Assembly (NCBI RefSeq): GCF_033101155.1
Contig: NZ_JAWMPX010000009.1
Span: forward strand, 1 to 64,000
DNA: 64,000 nucleotides
DNA from: Tropicimonas sp033101155
GTDB lineage: Bacteria > Pseudomonadota > Alphaproteobacteria > Rhodobacterales > Rhodobacteraceae
Direction: 5' to 3'
The notes below the pieces were generated by a model that saw only the letters and a program-made list of their open reading frames with translations, did not search any database and was not told the origin of the DNA. This document shows positions 34,360 to 45,393 of this stretch, piece after piece; the stretch's first letter is position 1, and each line of letters begins with the position of its first letter. A program made the translations under genes and the position numbers.

Positions 34360-35876
34360 GGGGCGATCTGGCGAACTGTGTCGATGACCGAGCCGTCGCG
34401 ATAGCGGACATGGCCGACCACGTTGTCGAGGAAATGCAGCGGCTCGGGCTTGCCGGATATGGCGATGGCCTTGCGGTAGAGATCCTCGATCGGCACGACC
34501 GGCAGGCCGGCGGCCTTGAGGCGATCGGCCACATCGGGGCGGTTCGGGTTGACCGCGATGCCGTGATCCGTGACCAGCACGCCGACCGTTTCGCCCGGAG
34601 TGACCCGGGTTGTCACGCTCTCGACCACTGTCGGGATGCGGGTCCTCAGCAACGGGCCGACCACGATGGAGAGGTTCGCGCCGGCTGCCGTGTCAGCATG
34701 ACCGCCGATGGCGCCGCGCACAACGCCGTCCGAGCCTGTCAGCACGTTGACGTTGAAATCCAGATCGATTTCCAGCGCCGAGAGGATGACCATGTCCAGC
34801 CGATCCACGACCGCGCCCTTGGAGAATGGGTTGGCGTAAAAATGGGTCGAGATCTCCATGTGCTTGGGCGAGTCCGCGAGGGAGCGTGCGGCGACGGCGT
34901 CAAAGCTCTGGGTGTCGATCAGCGTGTCGATCAGACCCTTCTGGTGCAGATCCACCATGCCGCCAGTCTGGCCGCCAAGTGCCCAGGCGGCCTTGATGTC
35001 CTTCTCGCGCATGCGCCGCTCAAGGAAACGTGAGGTGGCCGTCGAGGAGCCACCCGTGCCGGTCTGCATCGAGAATCCATCCTCGAAATAACCCGCATGT
35101 TCCATGACTTCTGCACAGAGCTTGGCGATCAGCAGCTCGCGCGGGTTGGTCGTGGCGCGCGCCGCGCCGACCGATATCTTGGCCGGATCGCCGACCTCCT
35201 CCACCTGCACCACCCAGTCGACCTGGTCCTGCCGGATCGAGGCGGGGGTGTTGGGGAAGGGCACGACCTCCTCGGTCAGCATCACGACCTTGTCGGCATG
35301 CATCGCATCGACCATGGCGTAGCCCAGCGAGCCGCACCACGAGCGTCCCGAGGTGCCGTTCGCGTTGCCGAACGGGTCGCAGGCGGAGACGCCGAGAAAA
35401 GCGACGTCGATCTTGATCTCGCCCTTGTCGATCAGCGCAACGCGCCCGCCATGAGAGTGGAAGGTGACGGGCGTCTCCATCAGCCCGTTCGAAATCGCCT
35501 CGCCCAGCTTGCCGCGCAGGCCGGAGGTGTAGAGCTTTGTAATCACGCCGCTTTCGATATGCGGGATGATCGCGGCATTGGCGCCGAGCAGCGAGGACGG
35601 CGCCAGCGTCAGGTCTTTGAAGCCCATTCTCGCCAGCGTTTCGACGACGAGGTTGATCACCTTGTCGCCTTCGCGGAAGGCGTGGTGGAAGGAGATGGTC
35701 ATGCCGTCCTTGAGGCCGACGCGGCGGACGGCCTCTTCGACGCTTTCGACGATCTTGCGGTCACCATCGGCTCCGGGGCCGGAGACGAAGGGCGTTTTGG
35801 CGTTGAAACCGACGAAGGGCTCCAGCCTCTTGTTATGGTCGCCAAGCGAGGCCATCGGGTTACGTTTCGATGCCAT
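34356..35876 (-). CDS. citF: Citrate lyase alpha subunit (citrate CoA-transferase)
   Basis: A 506-residue CitF, close to the 510 residues of E. coli CitF. It exchanges the acetyl group of the acyl carrier for citrate to give citryl-ACP. Characteristic stretches are GMTISFHHAFREGDKVINLV, GVITKLYTSGLRGKLGEAIS, HGGRVALIDKGEIKIDVAFL and the C-terminal VLVTDHGIAVNPNRPDVADR. AAGGAG precedes ATG 35876, which is five bases after the citE stop. Confidence 0.95.
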   Translation of the reverse strand: MASKRNPMASLGDHNKRLEPFVGFNAKTPFVSGPGADGDRKIVESVEEAVRRVGLKDGMTISFHHAFREGDKVINLVVETLARMGFKDLTLAPSSLLGANAAIIPHIESGVITKLYTSGLRGKLGEAISNGLMETPVTFHSHGGRVALIDKGEIKIDVAFLGVSACDPFGNANGTSGRSWCGSLGYAMVDAMHADKVVMLTEEVVPFPNTPASIRQDQVDWVVQVEEVGDPAKISVGAARATTNPRELLIAKLCAEVMEHAGYFEDGFSMQTGTGGSSTATSRFLERRMREKDIKAAWALGGQTGGMVDLHQKGLIDTLIDTQSFDAVAARSLADSPKHMEISTHFYANPFSKGAVVDRLDMVILSALEIDLDFNVNVLTGSDGVVRGAIGGHADTAAGANLSIVVGPLLRTRIPTVVESVTTRVTPGETVGVLVTDHGIAVNPNRPDVADRLKAAGLPVVPIEDLYRKAIAISGKPEPLHFLDNVVGHVRYRDGSVIDTVRQIAP

Positions 35877-35881
35877 GGCGA

Positions 35882-36757
35882 TTACTCCTTGCGCAGGCCG
35901 GAGGCGGCCGCCTTGTCCAGAACGCGACGTGCGTTGTCGACCACCGGTCCGTCGATCATCTTGCCGCCGAGGGCGATGACGCCAAGGCCCTGTTTCTCCG
36001 CCTTCTTCGCGGCAGCCACGACCCGTTTCGCGTAATCGACCTCTTCCTGGGTCGGCGCATAGGCGTTGTGCAGCAGCTCGATCTGGCGCGGGTTGATGAG
36101 GGACTTGCCGTTGAAGCCGAGCTTCTTGATGAGCGCGACCTCCTTCAGGAAGCCCTCTTCATCATCGAGATTTGAGAAGACCACGTCGAACGCGTCGATC
36201 CTGGCGGCGCGGGCGGCGTGGAGGACGGCGCAGCGGGCATAGAACAGCTCCGTGCCGTCGCCGCGCTCGGTCTGCATGTCCATCACGTAGTCGAACCCCG
36301 CGAGCGCGATACCGGTGATGCGCGGGGAGGCCTGGGCGATTGCCAGCGCGTTGACCACGCCGGAGGCGCTCTCGATGGCGGCCATCAGGTGGGTCGAGCC
36401 GACCGCGCGGCCGCAATCGCGCTCGATCTCCTCGACGGCTGCTTCCAGTTCGTGGACCTGTTCGGGCGTGTCGGTCTTGGGCAGGCGGATCGTGTCGGCG
36501 CCGCCGCGAACGGAGGCCTCGAGGTCGTCGCGGCCGAAGGGCGTGTCCAGCGGGTTGATGCGCACGACACGCTCGATGCCGTCATAGAGCGGCTGCTGGA
36601 GCGTGTGGAAGACGAGCAGCCGGGCGGCGTCCTTCTCGCGCAGGGAAACGGCGTCTTCGAGGTCGAACATCACCGCGTCGGGGCGGAAGAGGAAGGCAGT
36701 CGAGAGGCTCGCGGCATTGGCGCCGGGCACGAAGAGCATGGAGCGGCGGAGTTTCAT
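35882..36757 (-). CDS. citE: Citrate lyase beta subunit (citryl-ACP lyase)
   Basis: A 291-residue CitE that splits citryl-ACP into acetyl-ACP and oxaloacetate. The HpcH/HpaI-type barrel is plain: MLFVPGANAASLSTAF, DAVMFDLEDAVSLREKDAAR (Mg-binding Glu/Asp), VVRINPLDTPFG, TIRLPKTDTPEQV, and SLINPRQIELLHNAY near the C-terminus. ATG 36757 is chosen over ATG 36772 because GGGAGG lies seven bases ahead of it and the longer start would swallow that site. It overlaps the citD stop by four bases. Confidence 0.95.
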   Translation of the reverse strand: MKLRRSMLFVPGANAASLSTAFLFRPDAVMFDLEDAVSLREKDAARLLVFHTLQQPLYDGIERVVRINPLDTPFGRDDLEASVRGGADTIRLPKTDTPEQVHELEAAVEEIERDCGRAVGSTHLMAAIESASGVVNALAIAQASPRITGIALAGFDYVMDMQTERGDGTELFYARCAVLHAARAARIDAFDVVFSNLDDEEGFLKEVALIKKLGFNGKSLINPRQIELLHNAYAPTQEEVDYAKRVVAAAKKAEKQGLGVIALGGKMIDGPVVDNARRVLDKAAASGLRKE

Positions 36758-37047
36758 TTCAGCGCCTCCCAATCCATCGTCGTCTCGCCCGCGGCGCGCA
36801 TCACAGCGGCCTGAAGGCGGGCGCGGATCGTACAGTCGAGCGCGCCCTTGTCCTGGATGACGATGATGCCGCGCGTGACGCCGAGATGCGCCAGCACCTC
36901 CTCGACCGTCGCTCGGATCTGCTCGCCGAACTGGTGGATGACCTCGCTCTGGATAGCGATTTCAAGCGGGTCCTCCGAGGGCGAGACTCGAATGAAGAGA
37001 TCGCTGGATTCGAGCGTGCCCGCCAGCGCCTCCTGTTTGAGCTCCAT
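36754..37047 (-). CDS. citD: Citrate lyase acyl carrier protein (gamma subunit)
   Basis: A 97-residue CitD. The prosthetic-group Ser is Ser14 within ALAGTLESSDLFIRV, the same place as in enterobacterial CitD. The rest (VIHQFGEQIRATVEEVLAHL; IIVIQDKGALDCTIRARLQA) matches the family. It carries the acetyl-thioester between the alpha and beta subunits and is modified by the products of citG and citX downstream. Confidence 0.95.
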   Translation of the reverse strand: MELKQEALAGTLESSDLFIRVSPSEDPLEIAIQSEVIHQFGEQIRATVEEVLAHLGVTRGIIVIQDKGALDCTIRARLQAAVMRAAGETTMDWEALK

Positions 37048-37092
37048 GTTGCTCTCCTTGATCTGGCCCGCGCTTCGCGGCCCTGTTCGTGT

Positions 37093-38136
37093 TCACGCGC
37101 CGGCTTGCACCAGCGGGACATATTTCGTCTTCAGCAGCTCGTAGGTGGCCGGCGGGACGAGGTTTCGGATCCGGTCGAGATCGCCCGCATGCAGGTGCCG
37201 GCGGACCTCGGAGGCCGAGATCGCGGTGCCGCCATACTCCGTGCGCGGAATCTCGACCACGTCCAGCGCGGGGCCGGCGCCGCGCACCGGGTCCTGCAGC
37301 CAGACCATCATGTCATGATTGTACTTGTTCGTCGTCGCGCAGAACGGCTCGGTGCCGACGAAACGGTGGGTGATGCCGAGAGCGGGGGCGATGTGGTTGC
37401 GGAACATCAAGAGGTCCACCGCCGTGTGGCATTTGCCGACAATGCCCTGATCCTTCAGGAAATAGCAGGAGAAGGTGGCGCGGCTGACCATGTATTGGCT
37501 GCCCGCATGCAGCGTCAGGTTGGGGATGCCCTGGATGTTTTCTTCCGCGAGATAGTAGCGGTCCTGGTAGGTGAAGAGCGAGACATCCTCCTTCACCATG
37601 AAGAGATGCAACCAGTCGCACTCCTTCGCCGCCTGTTCGATCAGGTAACGATGGCCATAGGTGAAGGGGTTGGCATTGGCGACGACGCAGCCAATCTTCG
37701 CCCCTTCGACCCGGTGCTTCTGCAACTGCTTGCAATAGGATTTGATGCCGATGGGGGTGTTCTCCATCAACACCACCGTGTCCGGCATCTCCACGAGGTC
37801 GTAGAAGCCGCAGCCGCGGAAGAACTCGGCGTTCTTCGGCTCGGTATAGACATAGAGCGTCGAATACCCGCGCGAATGGGCGAGATAGGTAACTTCGGAG
37901 ACCAGCGTCAGGCTGAGCGCGCCGCCGCGATAATCCGGCAGGATGGCGACATCCTTGATGACATTCTGCTGCAGCCCGGCACAGGCGACCAGCTTCTCGC
38001 CATCGCGGCAGACCACGAAGGCCTCGATGCCGATCTCGTAGAGCAGCCCGCATTCGGTCAGGAGCTTCTTGATGTCACGCCGTTCGACATCTTCGTCGTC
38101 GGGATCGACGGTGTAGAATTCGAGATCTTCGGCCAT
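37093..38136 (-). CDS. citC: [Citrate (pro-3S)-lyase] ligase (CitC)
   Basis: A 347-residue CitC that acetylates the CitD prosthetic group at the expense of ATP to activate the lyase. An N-terminal GNAT-like half (AGLQQNVIKDVAILPDYRGG) is followed by a nucleotidyltransferase half with GCVVANANPFTYGHRYLIEQ (the H-x-G-H-like site reads TYGHR), then FVGTEPFCATTNKYNHDMMV and GTAISASEVRRHLHAGDLD. ATG 38136 is preferred over ATG 38199 because the 21-residue leader is unlike the family. It is the first gene of citC-D-E-F-G-X. Confidence 0.94.
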   Translation of the reverse strand: MAEDLEFYTVDPDDEDVERRDIKKLLTECGLLYEIGIEAFVVCRDGEKLVACAGLQQNVIKDVAILPDYRGGALSLTLVSEVTYLAHSRGYSTLYVYTEPKNAEFFRGCGFYDLVEMPDTVVLMENTPIGIKSYCKQLQKHRVEGAKIGCVVANANPFTYGHRYLIEQAAKECDWLHLFMVKEDVSLFTYQDRYYLAEENIQGIPNLTLHAGSQYMVSRATFSCYFLKDQGIVGKCHTAVDLLMFRNHIAPALGITHRFVGTEPFCATTNKYNHDMMVWLQDPVRGAGPALDVVEIPRTEYGGTAISASEVRRHLHAGDLDRIRNLVPPATYELLKTKYVPLVQAGA

Positions 38137-38530
38137 ACCTTGGCACGCCTTCTCCTTCGACTCGGCCCGCGTCGTCGCTGGCCCGCGCATCTGCGCCAAT
38201 GATCCTTTCCGGCGCGTTTCGCACTGCGAAAACTTGCCGCTGTGGACCCGTGTTGCAGCGGGGCATCAGAGCCGGCCAAATGCGCGGTGACACTTCGCGA
38301 CATGGCCTGTCAGAGACGAATCCCGCAGGGTGTTTACGTCGGGATAAGTGCGAAAGCTGACTGCATCCTGACACGCGCCCCTCTTGGACTGGATAAAGCC
38401 GAAAAATCCCGTCCGCGGTGGCAGATATGTCGGTATCGGTCCTCACGGTTCGGTGCGACCCGGATCCGGAATGCTGGCGAAACCACGCCCGCGCGGTTTG
38501 CCTGCATGTGTAGACATGGGAGGAAGCCGT
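38137..38530. other. Divergent regulatory region between citC and the hydrogenase operon
   Basis: This 394-base gap must hold promoters for both anaerobic operons. I looked for an Fnr box, a sigma-54 -24/-12 pair and a clear inverted repeat and found none. No small gene is convincing. Confidence 0.5.
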
Positions 38531-40522
38531 ATGACACAGGTGGTCTATGGCGTTTGGGATGGGGTCGTTCAAGACGGCCAGGAGAGCGAGGGCGGCAACC
38601 CGCTGCCCGATCTGAAGAATTTCGGACAATTCGACGAGGGCAACGATATACGCGCCTTTTTCGGGGATCGCGGATTCTTCGTCTTCGACGAGAGTGTGAG
38701 CCTTGTCGACGGGCTGTTTCACTACATGAACAAGGCCGCCGAGCAGAGCTGTGGCGCCTGCACGCCTTGCCGCATGGGCACGGTGCTGGTGCGCGATGCG
38801 CTCGACAAGATGCGCCGCGGGCTCGACGCCGATCTCGACTTTGACGAGATCGAGATGCTGGGCGAACAGATGCGCGAGACCTCGCTCTGCGGGTTGGGGC
38901 GGACCTGCGCGGTGTCGTTGCTCGACGTGTTGAGCAATTTCCGAGAAAAGATCGAGGCCGAGGTTGCCGATCATCGCCCGATCCGTGCCCAGCACGGCAT
39001 GGCCTACATGACCGCGCCCTGCATCGAGGCTTGCCCCTCCAAGGTCAACGTGCCGCGCTATATCGACTATATCCGCGACGGCAAACCGGAGAGCTCGCTC
39101 GGCGTGCTCTTGCAGAAATACCCGATGGCGGCCACCTGTGGCCGCGTCTGCGTGCGCTATTGCGAGATGGCCTGCCAGCGGAAATTCGTTGACGAGGCGG
39201 TCGGTATCAAGACGCTCAAGCGCTTCGTGGCCGACCAGCAGAAAGGCCCGAATGCGCTGAAATTCACCCGAGACATGATCCAGCGGCCACTCGATGACAG
39301 CATGAAGGTTGCGGTGATCGGGGCAGGGCCGGCGGGGATCTCCTGCGCCTATCACCTGCTCCTGCACGGCTACAAGGTCGACGTTTTCGAGAAGGCGGAC
39401 CAGGCCGGCGGCATGGCGCAGATCGGCATTCCCTCCTACCGGCTGCCCAAGGATACGCTGGCGATGGAGACCGACATCATCGTCGATCTCGGTGGTCGCT
39501 TCCTCTTCGGGCAGACACTCGGGCAGGATTTCTCCATCGATGACCTGTTCCGGCAAGGCTACAAGGCGGTCTTCCTTGGGCTGGGCTGCCAGCAGGGCAC
39601 GCCGCTTGGCATCGAGGGCGAGGAGATTGCGCGGGACGGCTATCATAGCGGCATCGATTTCCTGCTGAAGGTGCATGACCATGTCGACGAGATCGCGCCG
39701 TTGAACCTCAAGGGCGAGGTCGTGGTCGTGGGCGGCGGCAACGTGGCGATGGATTGCGTCCGCTCCGCCATCCGGCTTGGCGCCGACAATGTTCATGTGA
39801 TCTACCGGCGGACCCGCGAGGACATGCCGGCCGATCACGAGGAGATCGTCGCGGCCGATGACGAGGACATCTTCTTCCACACGCTGTGCAACCCAACCCG
39901 ACTGATCACCGAGAATGGCAAGGTCACCGGGGTCGAGCTGGTCCGCATGGAACAGACCGAACCGGACGAGAGCGGGCGGCGCAATGTGCGCGCCATTCCC
40001 GGCTCCGAGTTCACCATGCCCTGTGATCACTTCATCGCCGCCATCGGCCAGAAGGTCGAGGACGGGCATGTGATGGAGGGCGACGGGATTGCGCTCGACA
40101 AGTGGCAATGCGTGAAGGCCGGCGACGGGCTCTCGACCTCGCGTCCGGGCGTCTTCGCGGGCGGCGATTGCGTCACCGGCCCCTCGACGCTGATCTATGC
40201 CATGGCCGCCGGTCTCAAGGCCGCGCGCTCGATCGATGACTGGATCCAGCTCGGCACGCCGCGCTTCTTCAAGCGGTCGCGGATGCGGGACCTGATCAAC
40301 GACAACAAGTTCCTCGGCCGCGACGTGAACGAACCGCCGGTGCGCAACGCTTACCGGGTCCACAACCCGGAACTAGATCCGGACTTACGCAAGAAGATGT
40401 TCCGGGAGGTGGAACAGACGATTTCCGAGGCCGAGGCCTACAAGGAATCGCAGCGCTGCATGCGGTGCTACCGGATCTATTCCGTCGTCACCCGGCAATC
40501 CATCCCGGAAGGAGCGGCCTGA
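38531..40522 (+). CDS. NuoF-fragment/GltD-like fusion oxidoreductase (hydrogenase partner)
   Basis: A 663-residue iron-sulfur flavoprotein. Residues 60-135 match only the C-terminal [4Fe-4S] domain of NuoF/HydB (SCGACTPC at 73-80, fourth Cys in SLCGLG at 120); the FMN/NADH domain is absent. From about residue 155 it is like the glutamate synthase small subunit: cysteine pairs in APCIEACPSKVNVPRYI and CGRVCVRYCEMACQR, FAD loop VAVIGAGPAGISCAYHLL, NAD(P)H loop VVVVGGGNVAMDCV followed by VIYRRTREDMPA, and a second FAD motif in VFAGGDCVTGPSTLI. It ends one base before the hydrogenase gene, so it is probably the subunit exchanging electrons between NAD(P)H and HydA. GGGAGG precedes ATG 38531. Confidence 0.9.
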   Translation: MTQVVYGVWDGVVQDGQESEGGNPLPDLKNFGQFDEGNDIRAFFGDRGFFVFDESVSLVDGLFHYMNKAAEQSCGACTPCRMGTVLVRDALDKMRRGLDADLDFDEIEMLGEQMRETSLCGLGRTCAVSLLDVLSNFREKIEAEVADHRPIRAQHGMAYMTAPCIEACPSKVNVPRYIDYIRDGKPESSLGVLLQKYPMAATCGRVCVRYCEMACQRKFVDEAVGIKTLKRFVADQQKGPNALKFTRDMIQRPLDDSMKVAVIGAGPAGISCAYHLLLHGYKVDVFEKADQAGGMAQIGIPSYRLPKDTLAMETDIIVDLGGRFLFGQTLGQDFSIDDLFRQGYKAVFLGLGCQQGTPLGIEGEEIARDGYHSGIDFLLKVHDHVDEIAPLNLKGEVVVVGGGNVAMDCVRSAIRLGADNVHVIYRRTREDMPADHEEIVAADDEDIFFHTLCNPTRLITENGKVTGVELVRMEQTEPDESGRRNVRAIPGSEFTMPCDHFIAAIGQKVEDGHVMEGDGIALDKWQCVKAGDGLSTSRPGVFAGGDCVTGPSTLIYAMAAGLKAARSIDDWIQLGTPRFFKRSRMRDLINDNKFLGRDVNEPPVRNAYRVHNPELDPDLRKKMFREVEQTISEAEAYKESQRCMRCYRIYSVVTRQSIPEGAA

Positions 40523-40523
40523 C

Positions 40524-42383
<1,860 letters not shown>

Positions 42384-42456
42384 CCGAACGGTCGGAGGCG
42401 GCGGAATAGAAGGCGGGGCAGGGTGGCCTGCTCCGCTCGCGCGACAGGAGGACGAT

Positions 42457-43452
42457 TTGACGACATCCAGGCTCACCCGGCGCGCCGCGCTCGGAGGCAT
42501 CTTGGGCACGGGGCTTTCCGCGCCCTGGCTTGCGCGCGCCACTGCGGCGCCGGTCGAGCCGCTGACTCTCTGGGGTATCCCGGCCACGCCCTCGGCGGTC
42601 TTTGCCCATGCTGTGGCCTCCGGCGCGCTGGAGAAGGTCGCGCCAGGGGCAAAATTCGACATCTGGAAGAGCACCGACCAGATGCGCGCCGGCATCGCCA
42701 CCGGCGACTTCAAGCTCTTCGCCACCTCGACCTACGCGGCGGCGAATTTCTACAATCGGGGCGCCGGGACGGTGATGGTCAACGTCGTGACCTGGGGTGT
42801 GCTCTACATCATGTCCCGCGATGAGAGCATTTCGCGGATCGAGGACCTTGCGGGTCGCAAGATCTTGCTTTCCAACAAGAACGAGGCGCCGGACCTGCTC
42901 TTCCGCCTGATCCTGAAATGGTCCGGGCTGAACCCGGACAAGGATGTCAAACTGGATTATGTCGGGTCGCCGGGAGAGGCCGTACCGCTCTATCTGTCCG
43001 GTCGCGGGGATGTCGCCGTGATGCATGAACCCGCGGCGACGGCGGCGCTGGCGCGGGCGGAGGCAGCGGGCCTGCCGCTCTTCCGGGCGCTGGACGTGAC
43101 GGAGATCTACGGCGCTCATACCGGGCGCGGCCCGCGCATTCCGCAAGTCGGGCTGGCGGTCAATCCGGACTTCCTCGACGCGCATCCCGAGATCGTCTCC
43201 ACCGCCCACGCGGCCTGTGTCGAAGCCGGCAAATGGGCGCTTGCCGACCCCGAGGCGGCCGGCGTGCTGGCCAGCGCGCAGCTTCCCTTGCCGGCACCGC
43301 TGATCGCGCGATCCCTGCCGTATGTGCATCTCGATGTGGCCACGGCGCAGGAGGCCCGGGCCGATATCGAGACCTATTTCACCCATCTGATGAGCCTCGA
43401 TCCGGGGATCGTCGGTGGCAAGCTGCCCGATGCGGGCTTCTATTGGGGCTGA
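42457..43452 (+). CDS. ABC transporter substrate-binding protein (NMT1/TauA type, Tat signal)
   Basis: A 331-residue periplasmic binding protein starting at TTG 42457 behind GGAGG. A Tat signal is present (SRLTRRAALGGILGTGLSAP, cleavage near residue 31). The body resembles the NMT1/TauA/SsuA superfamily (FAHAVASGALEKVAPGAKFD; IEDLAGRKILLSNKNEAPDL; YLSGRGDVAVMHEPAATAA). Its ligand is unknown; family members bind sulfonates, nitrate, pyrimidines or thiamin precursors. It lies 73 bases after hydA in the same direction and heads a complete ABC importer. A role in supplying a hydrogenase-related nutrient is speculation. Confidence 0.85.
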   Translation: MTTSRLTRRAALGGILGTGLSAPWLARATAAPVEPLTLWGIPATPSAVFAHAVASGALEKVAPGAKFDIWKSTDQMRAGIATGDFKLFATSTYAAANFYNRGAGTVMVNVVTWGVLYIMSRDESISRIEDLAGRKILLSNKNEAPDLLFRLILKWSGLNPDKDVKLDYVGSPGEAVPLYLSGRGDVAVMHEPAATAALARAEAAGLPLFRALDVTEIYGAHTGRGPRIPQVGLAVNPDFLDAHPEIVSTAHAACVEAGKWALADPEAAGVLASAQLPLPAPLIARSLPYVHLDVATAQEARADIETYFTHLMSLDPGIVGGKLPDAGFYWG

Positions 43453-43457
43453 TCGGC

Positions 43458-44237
43458 GTGTCGCGCGGGAAAGTGCGATTCTCGGGGCTCCTGTTTGGCG
43501 CCCTCGGCATCGGTGCGTTGCTCTTGCTGTGGGAGTTGGGGCATCGGCGCTATGGGTCGCTCGTCCTGCCCGGGCTGGATGACACTTTCGCTGCCCTGCT
43601 GCGTCTCACCCGGCAGGGACTGGTCGGGCCGGCACTTTCCACGACAACCTTTCACGCCAGCCTGGGATGGGGGATCGGTGCGATCATTGGGGGGGGGCTC
43701 GGAGTTCTGGCAGGGCTGCGCACGCCGGTTCGACAGGCCTTGCAACCGGTCTCGGTGATCCTGCTCGGTATCCCCGCCATCGCCTGGATCGTCCTGGCGC
43801 TGCTCTGGTTTGGAGGCGGTTGGGCAGTGATCTTCACCGTTGCCGTGGCAACCGGCCCCGTCGTCTTCGCCGCCGCGACGCAGGGCGCGCGGAGTCTGGA
43901 TGGCGATCTGGCACAGATGGCGCGCGCCTACCGTACGCCGCCGGGCGCGATGTTTCGGGATGTCCATGGGCCGCATATGGTCGGGTATCTCTTCCCGGCC
44001 CTTGCGACGGCGCTGGGACTGTCCTGGAAGATCGCCGTCATGGCCGAGTTGCTGTCCGGCTCAGGCGGCATTGGCGACGGACTCGCCGCTGCGCGTGCGC
44101 GAGTCGACACGGCTGAGACCATGGCCTGGATCGTTGTTGTGGTGACGGTACTTGTTGTCGTGGACCAGGCTTTGCTGCGCCGCTTGCAGCGCCGTGCGGA
44201 GCTCTGGCGGGACAGCGAGGAAACGGGGGCTCCATGA
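43458..44237 (+). CDS. ABC transporter permease (SsuC/TauC type)
   Basis: A 259-residue permease starting at GTG 43458, six bases after the binding-protein stop. It has about six hydrophobic segments and the BPD-transp-1 cytosolic EAA-like loop (ATQGARSLDGDLAQMARAYR, then MFRDVHGPHMVGYLFPALAT), as in SsuC and TauC permeases. It forms a homodimeric channel with the ATPase encoded next, whose ATG overlaps this stop (ATGA). Confidence 0.9.
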   Translation: MSRGKVRFSGLLFGALGIGALLLLWELGHRRYGSLVLPGLDDTFAALLRLTRQGLVGPALSTTTFHASLGWGIGAIIGGGLGVLAGLRTPVRQALQPVSVILLGIPAIAWIVLALLWFGGGWAVIFTVAVATGPVVFAAATQGARSLDGDLAQMARAYRTPPGAMFRDVHGPHMVGYLFPALATALGLSWKIAVMAELLSGSGGIGDGLAAARARVDTAETMAWIVVVVTVLVVVDQALLRRLQRRAELWRDSEETGAP

Positions 44238-44965
44238 CCGGAACCGGCGCAGATTTCGTCCTGTCCGCCGAGGGCCTTGGATTTGATCGGGGTGATCGTC
44301 CGATCCTCGACTCCGTTTCGCTATGCTTGCGACGGGGCGAAGTGCTGGCGGTGATGGGGCCGTCGGGCTGCGGCAAGAGCAGCCTGCTTGCCCTGATCGT
44401 CGGTCTCCTGCAGCCGAACCGTGGAATGCTGCAATGCGATGGCCAAAGACCGACCCTCATGTTCCAGGAGCCGCGGCTGTTGCCCTGGCGGACAGCGCTC
44501 GACAATGTCGCCTTCGCCCTCAAGGGCGACGGTGTGCCGGCCGAAACCCGGAGCGGACGCGCCCGGGACATGCTCGAAACGCTTGCGCTCGCACCAGAAG
44601 ATCTCGGCAAGTTCCCACGCCAGCTTTCCGGTGGGATGCGCCAGCGCGTGGCCCTGGCGCGGACCCTTGTCGGCCGGCCGGACCTGCTTTTGCTCGACGA
44701 GCCCTTTGCGGCGCTGGACATGGGACTGGCGAAGGACATGCGTGCCGTGTTGCGCGAGTATCTTGAGCGCCAGAACGCCTCGGCGGTTATCGTGACCCAT
44801 GACCCGCGCGAAGCGTTGCAGATGGCTGGGCGCGTTGTTGTCCTGTCCAAGGCTCCGGGGCGGGTCGTGTTTGAGTTCGCCCCTGAACCAGCGGGGTCGA
44901 GAGCATCCTTGGGCGACGGAATCGGCCGGCTCGAAGCCGCGTTGATCGAGGCCGGCACGGCATAG
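44234..44965 (+). CDS. ABC transporter ATP-binding protein (SsuB/TauB type)
   Basis: A 243-residue ATPase. Walker A GPSGCGKSS (about residues 40-48), Q-loop in TLMFQEPRLLPWRTALDNV, signature LSGGMRQR, Walker B LLLLDEPFAALD and the switch His in VIVTHDPREAL are all intact. It completes the three-gene importer. The last 40 residues are variable. Confidence 0.93.
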   Translation: MTGTGADFVLSAEGLGFDRGDRPILDSVSLCLRRGEVLAVMGPSGCGKSSLLALIVGLLQPNRGMLQCDGQRPTLMFQEPRLLPWRTALDNVAFALKGDGVPAETRSGRARDMLETLALAPEDLGKFPRQLSGGMRQRVALARTLVGRPDLLLLDEPFAALDMGLAKDMRAVLREYLERQNASAVIVTHDPREALQMAGRVVVLSKAPGRVVFEFAPEPAGSRASLGDGIGRLEAALIEAGTA

Positions 44966-45393
44966 CTACCAAGGCTTGCTTGCTTCAATGCACGTCCGCG
45001 ACCGCGCTGCTTTGCCAATGATCTGGGTAGACAGGATGCAGATGCTTCCGTCTCATGCAGCGGTCGTCCCATGCTCGCAGACAGCAATGTGCCTCTCGAA
45101 AGCCATGTCAGCCTCCTCTCACGGCGTTCGGACAGTCGGGCTTCCCAGGTGGATGAACTCGTCGAGTTCCAGTCCGACCTCGGATTTTTTCCACCGCGCG
45201 TTAAAGCCGATGACTCTAGTTGTCACAGGTCGCATACCGGACGCCGCCAGCACGACACGCCATCCGCAGGTCTGCTTCAGGATGACCCTGTCCGAGAGCT
45301 GCTTTCGAACCATCCGCTGCTTCCTGCACCCGGCAAACGTACCGTCCCGGTTTCACGGGGCCAAACCAAAATGTCCAACTTTGAGTGTGGGAC
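44966..45393. other. Intergenic region with an unassigned minus-strand frame
   Basis: No established gene is seen in these 428 bases. A minus-strand frame at 45119-45313 reads in part QLSDRVILKQTCGWRVVLAA and VIGFNARWKKSEVGLELDEF, which looks more protein-like than chance, but it has no good start signal or known family. It may be the remnant of a displaced gene. Confidence 0.35.

Noticed and set aside
38075..40363. 762-codon minus-strand open frame
   Set aside because: Antisense shadow of the NuoF/GltD fusion gene; no motif and no start signal.
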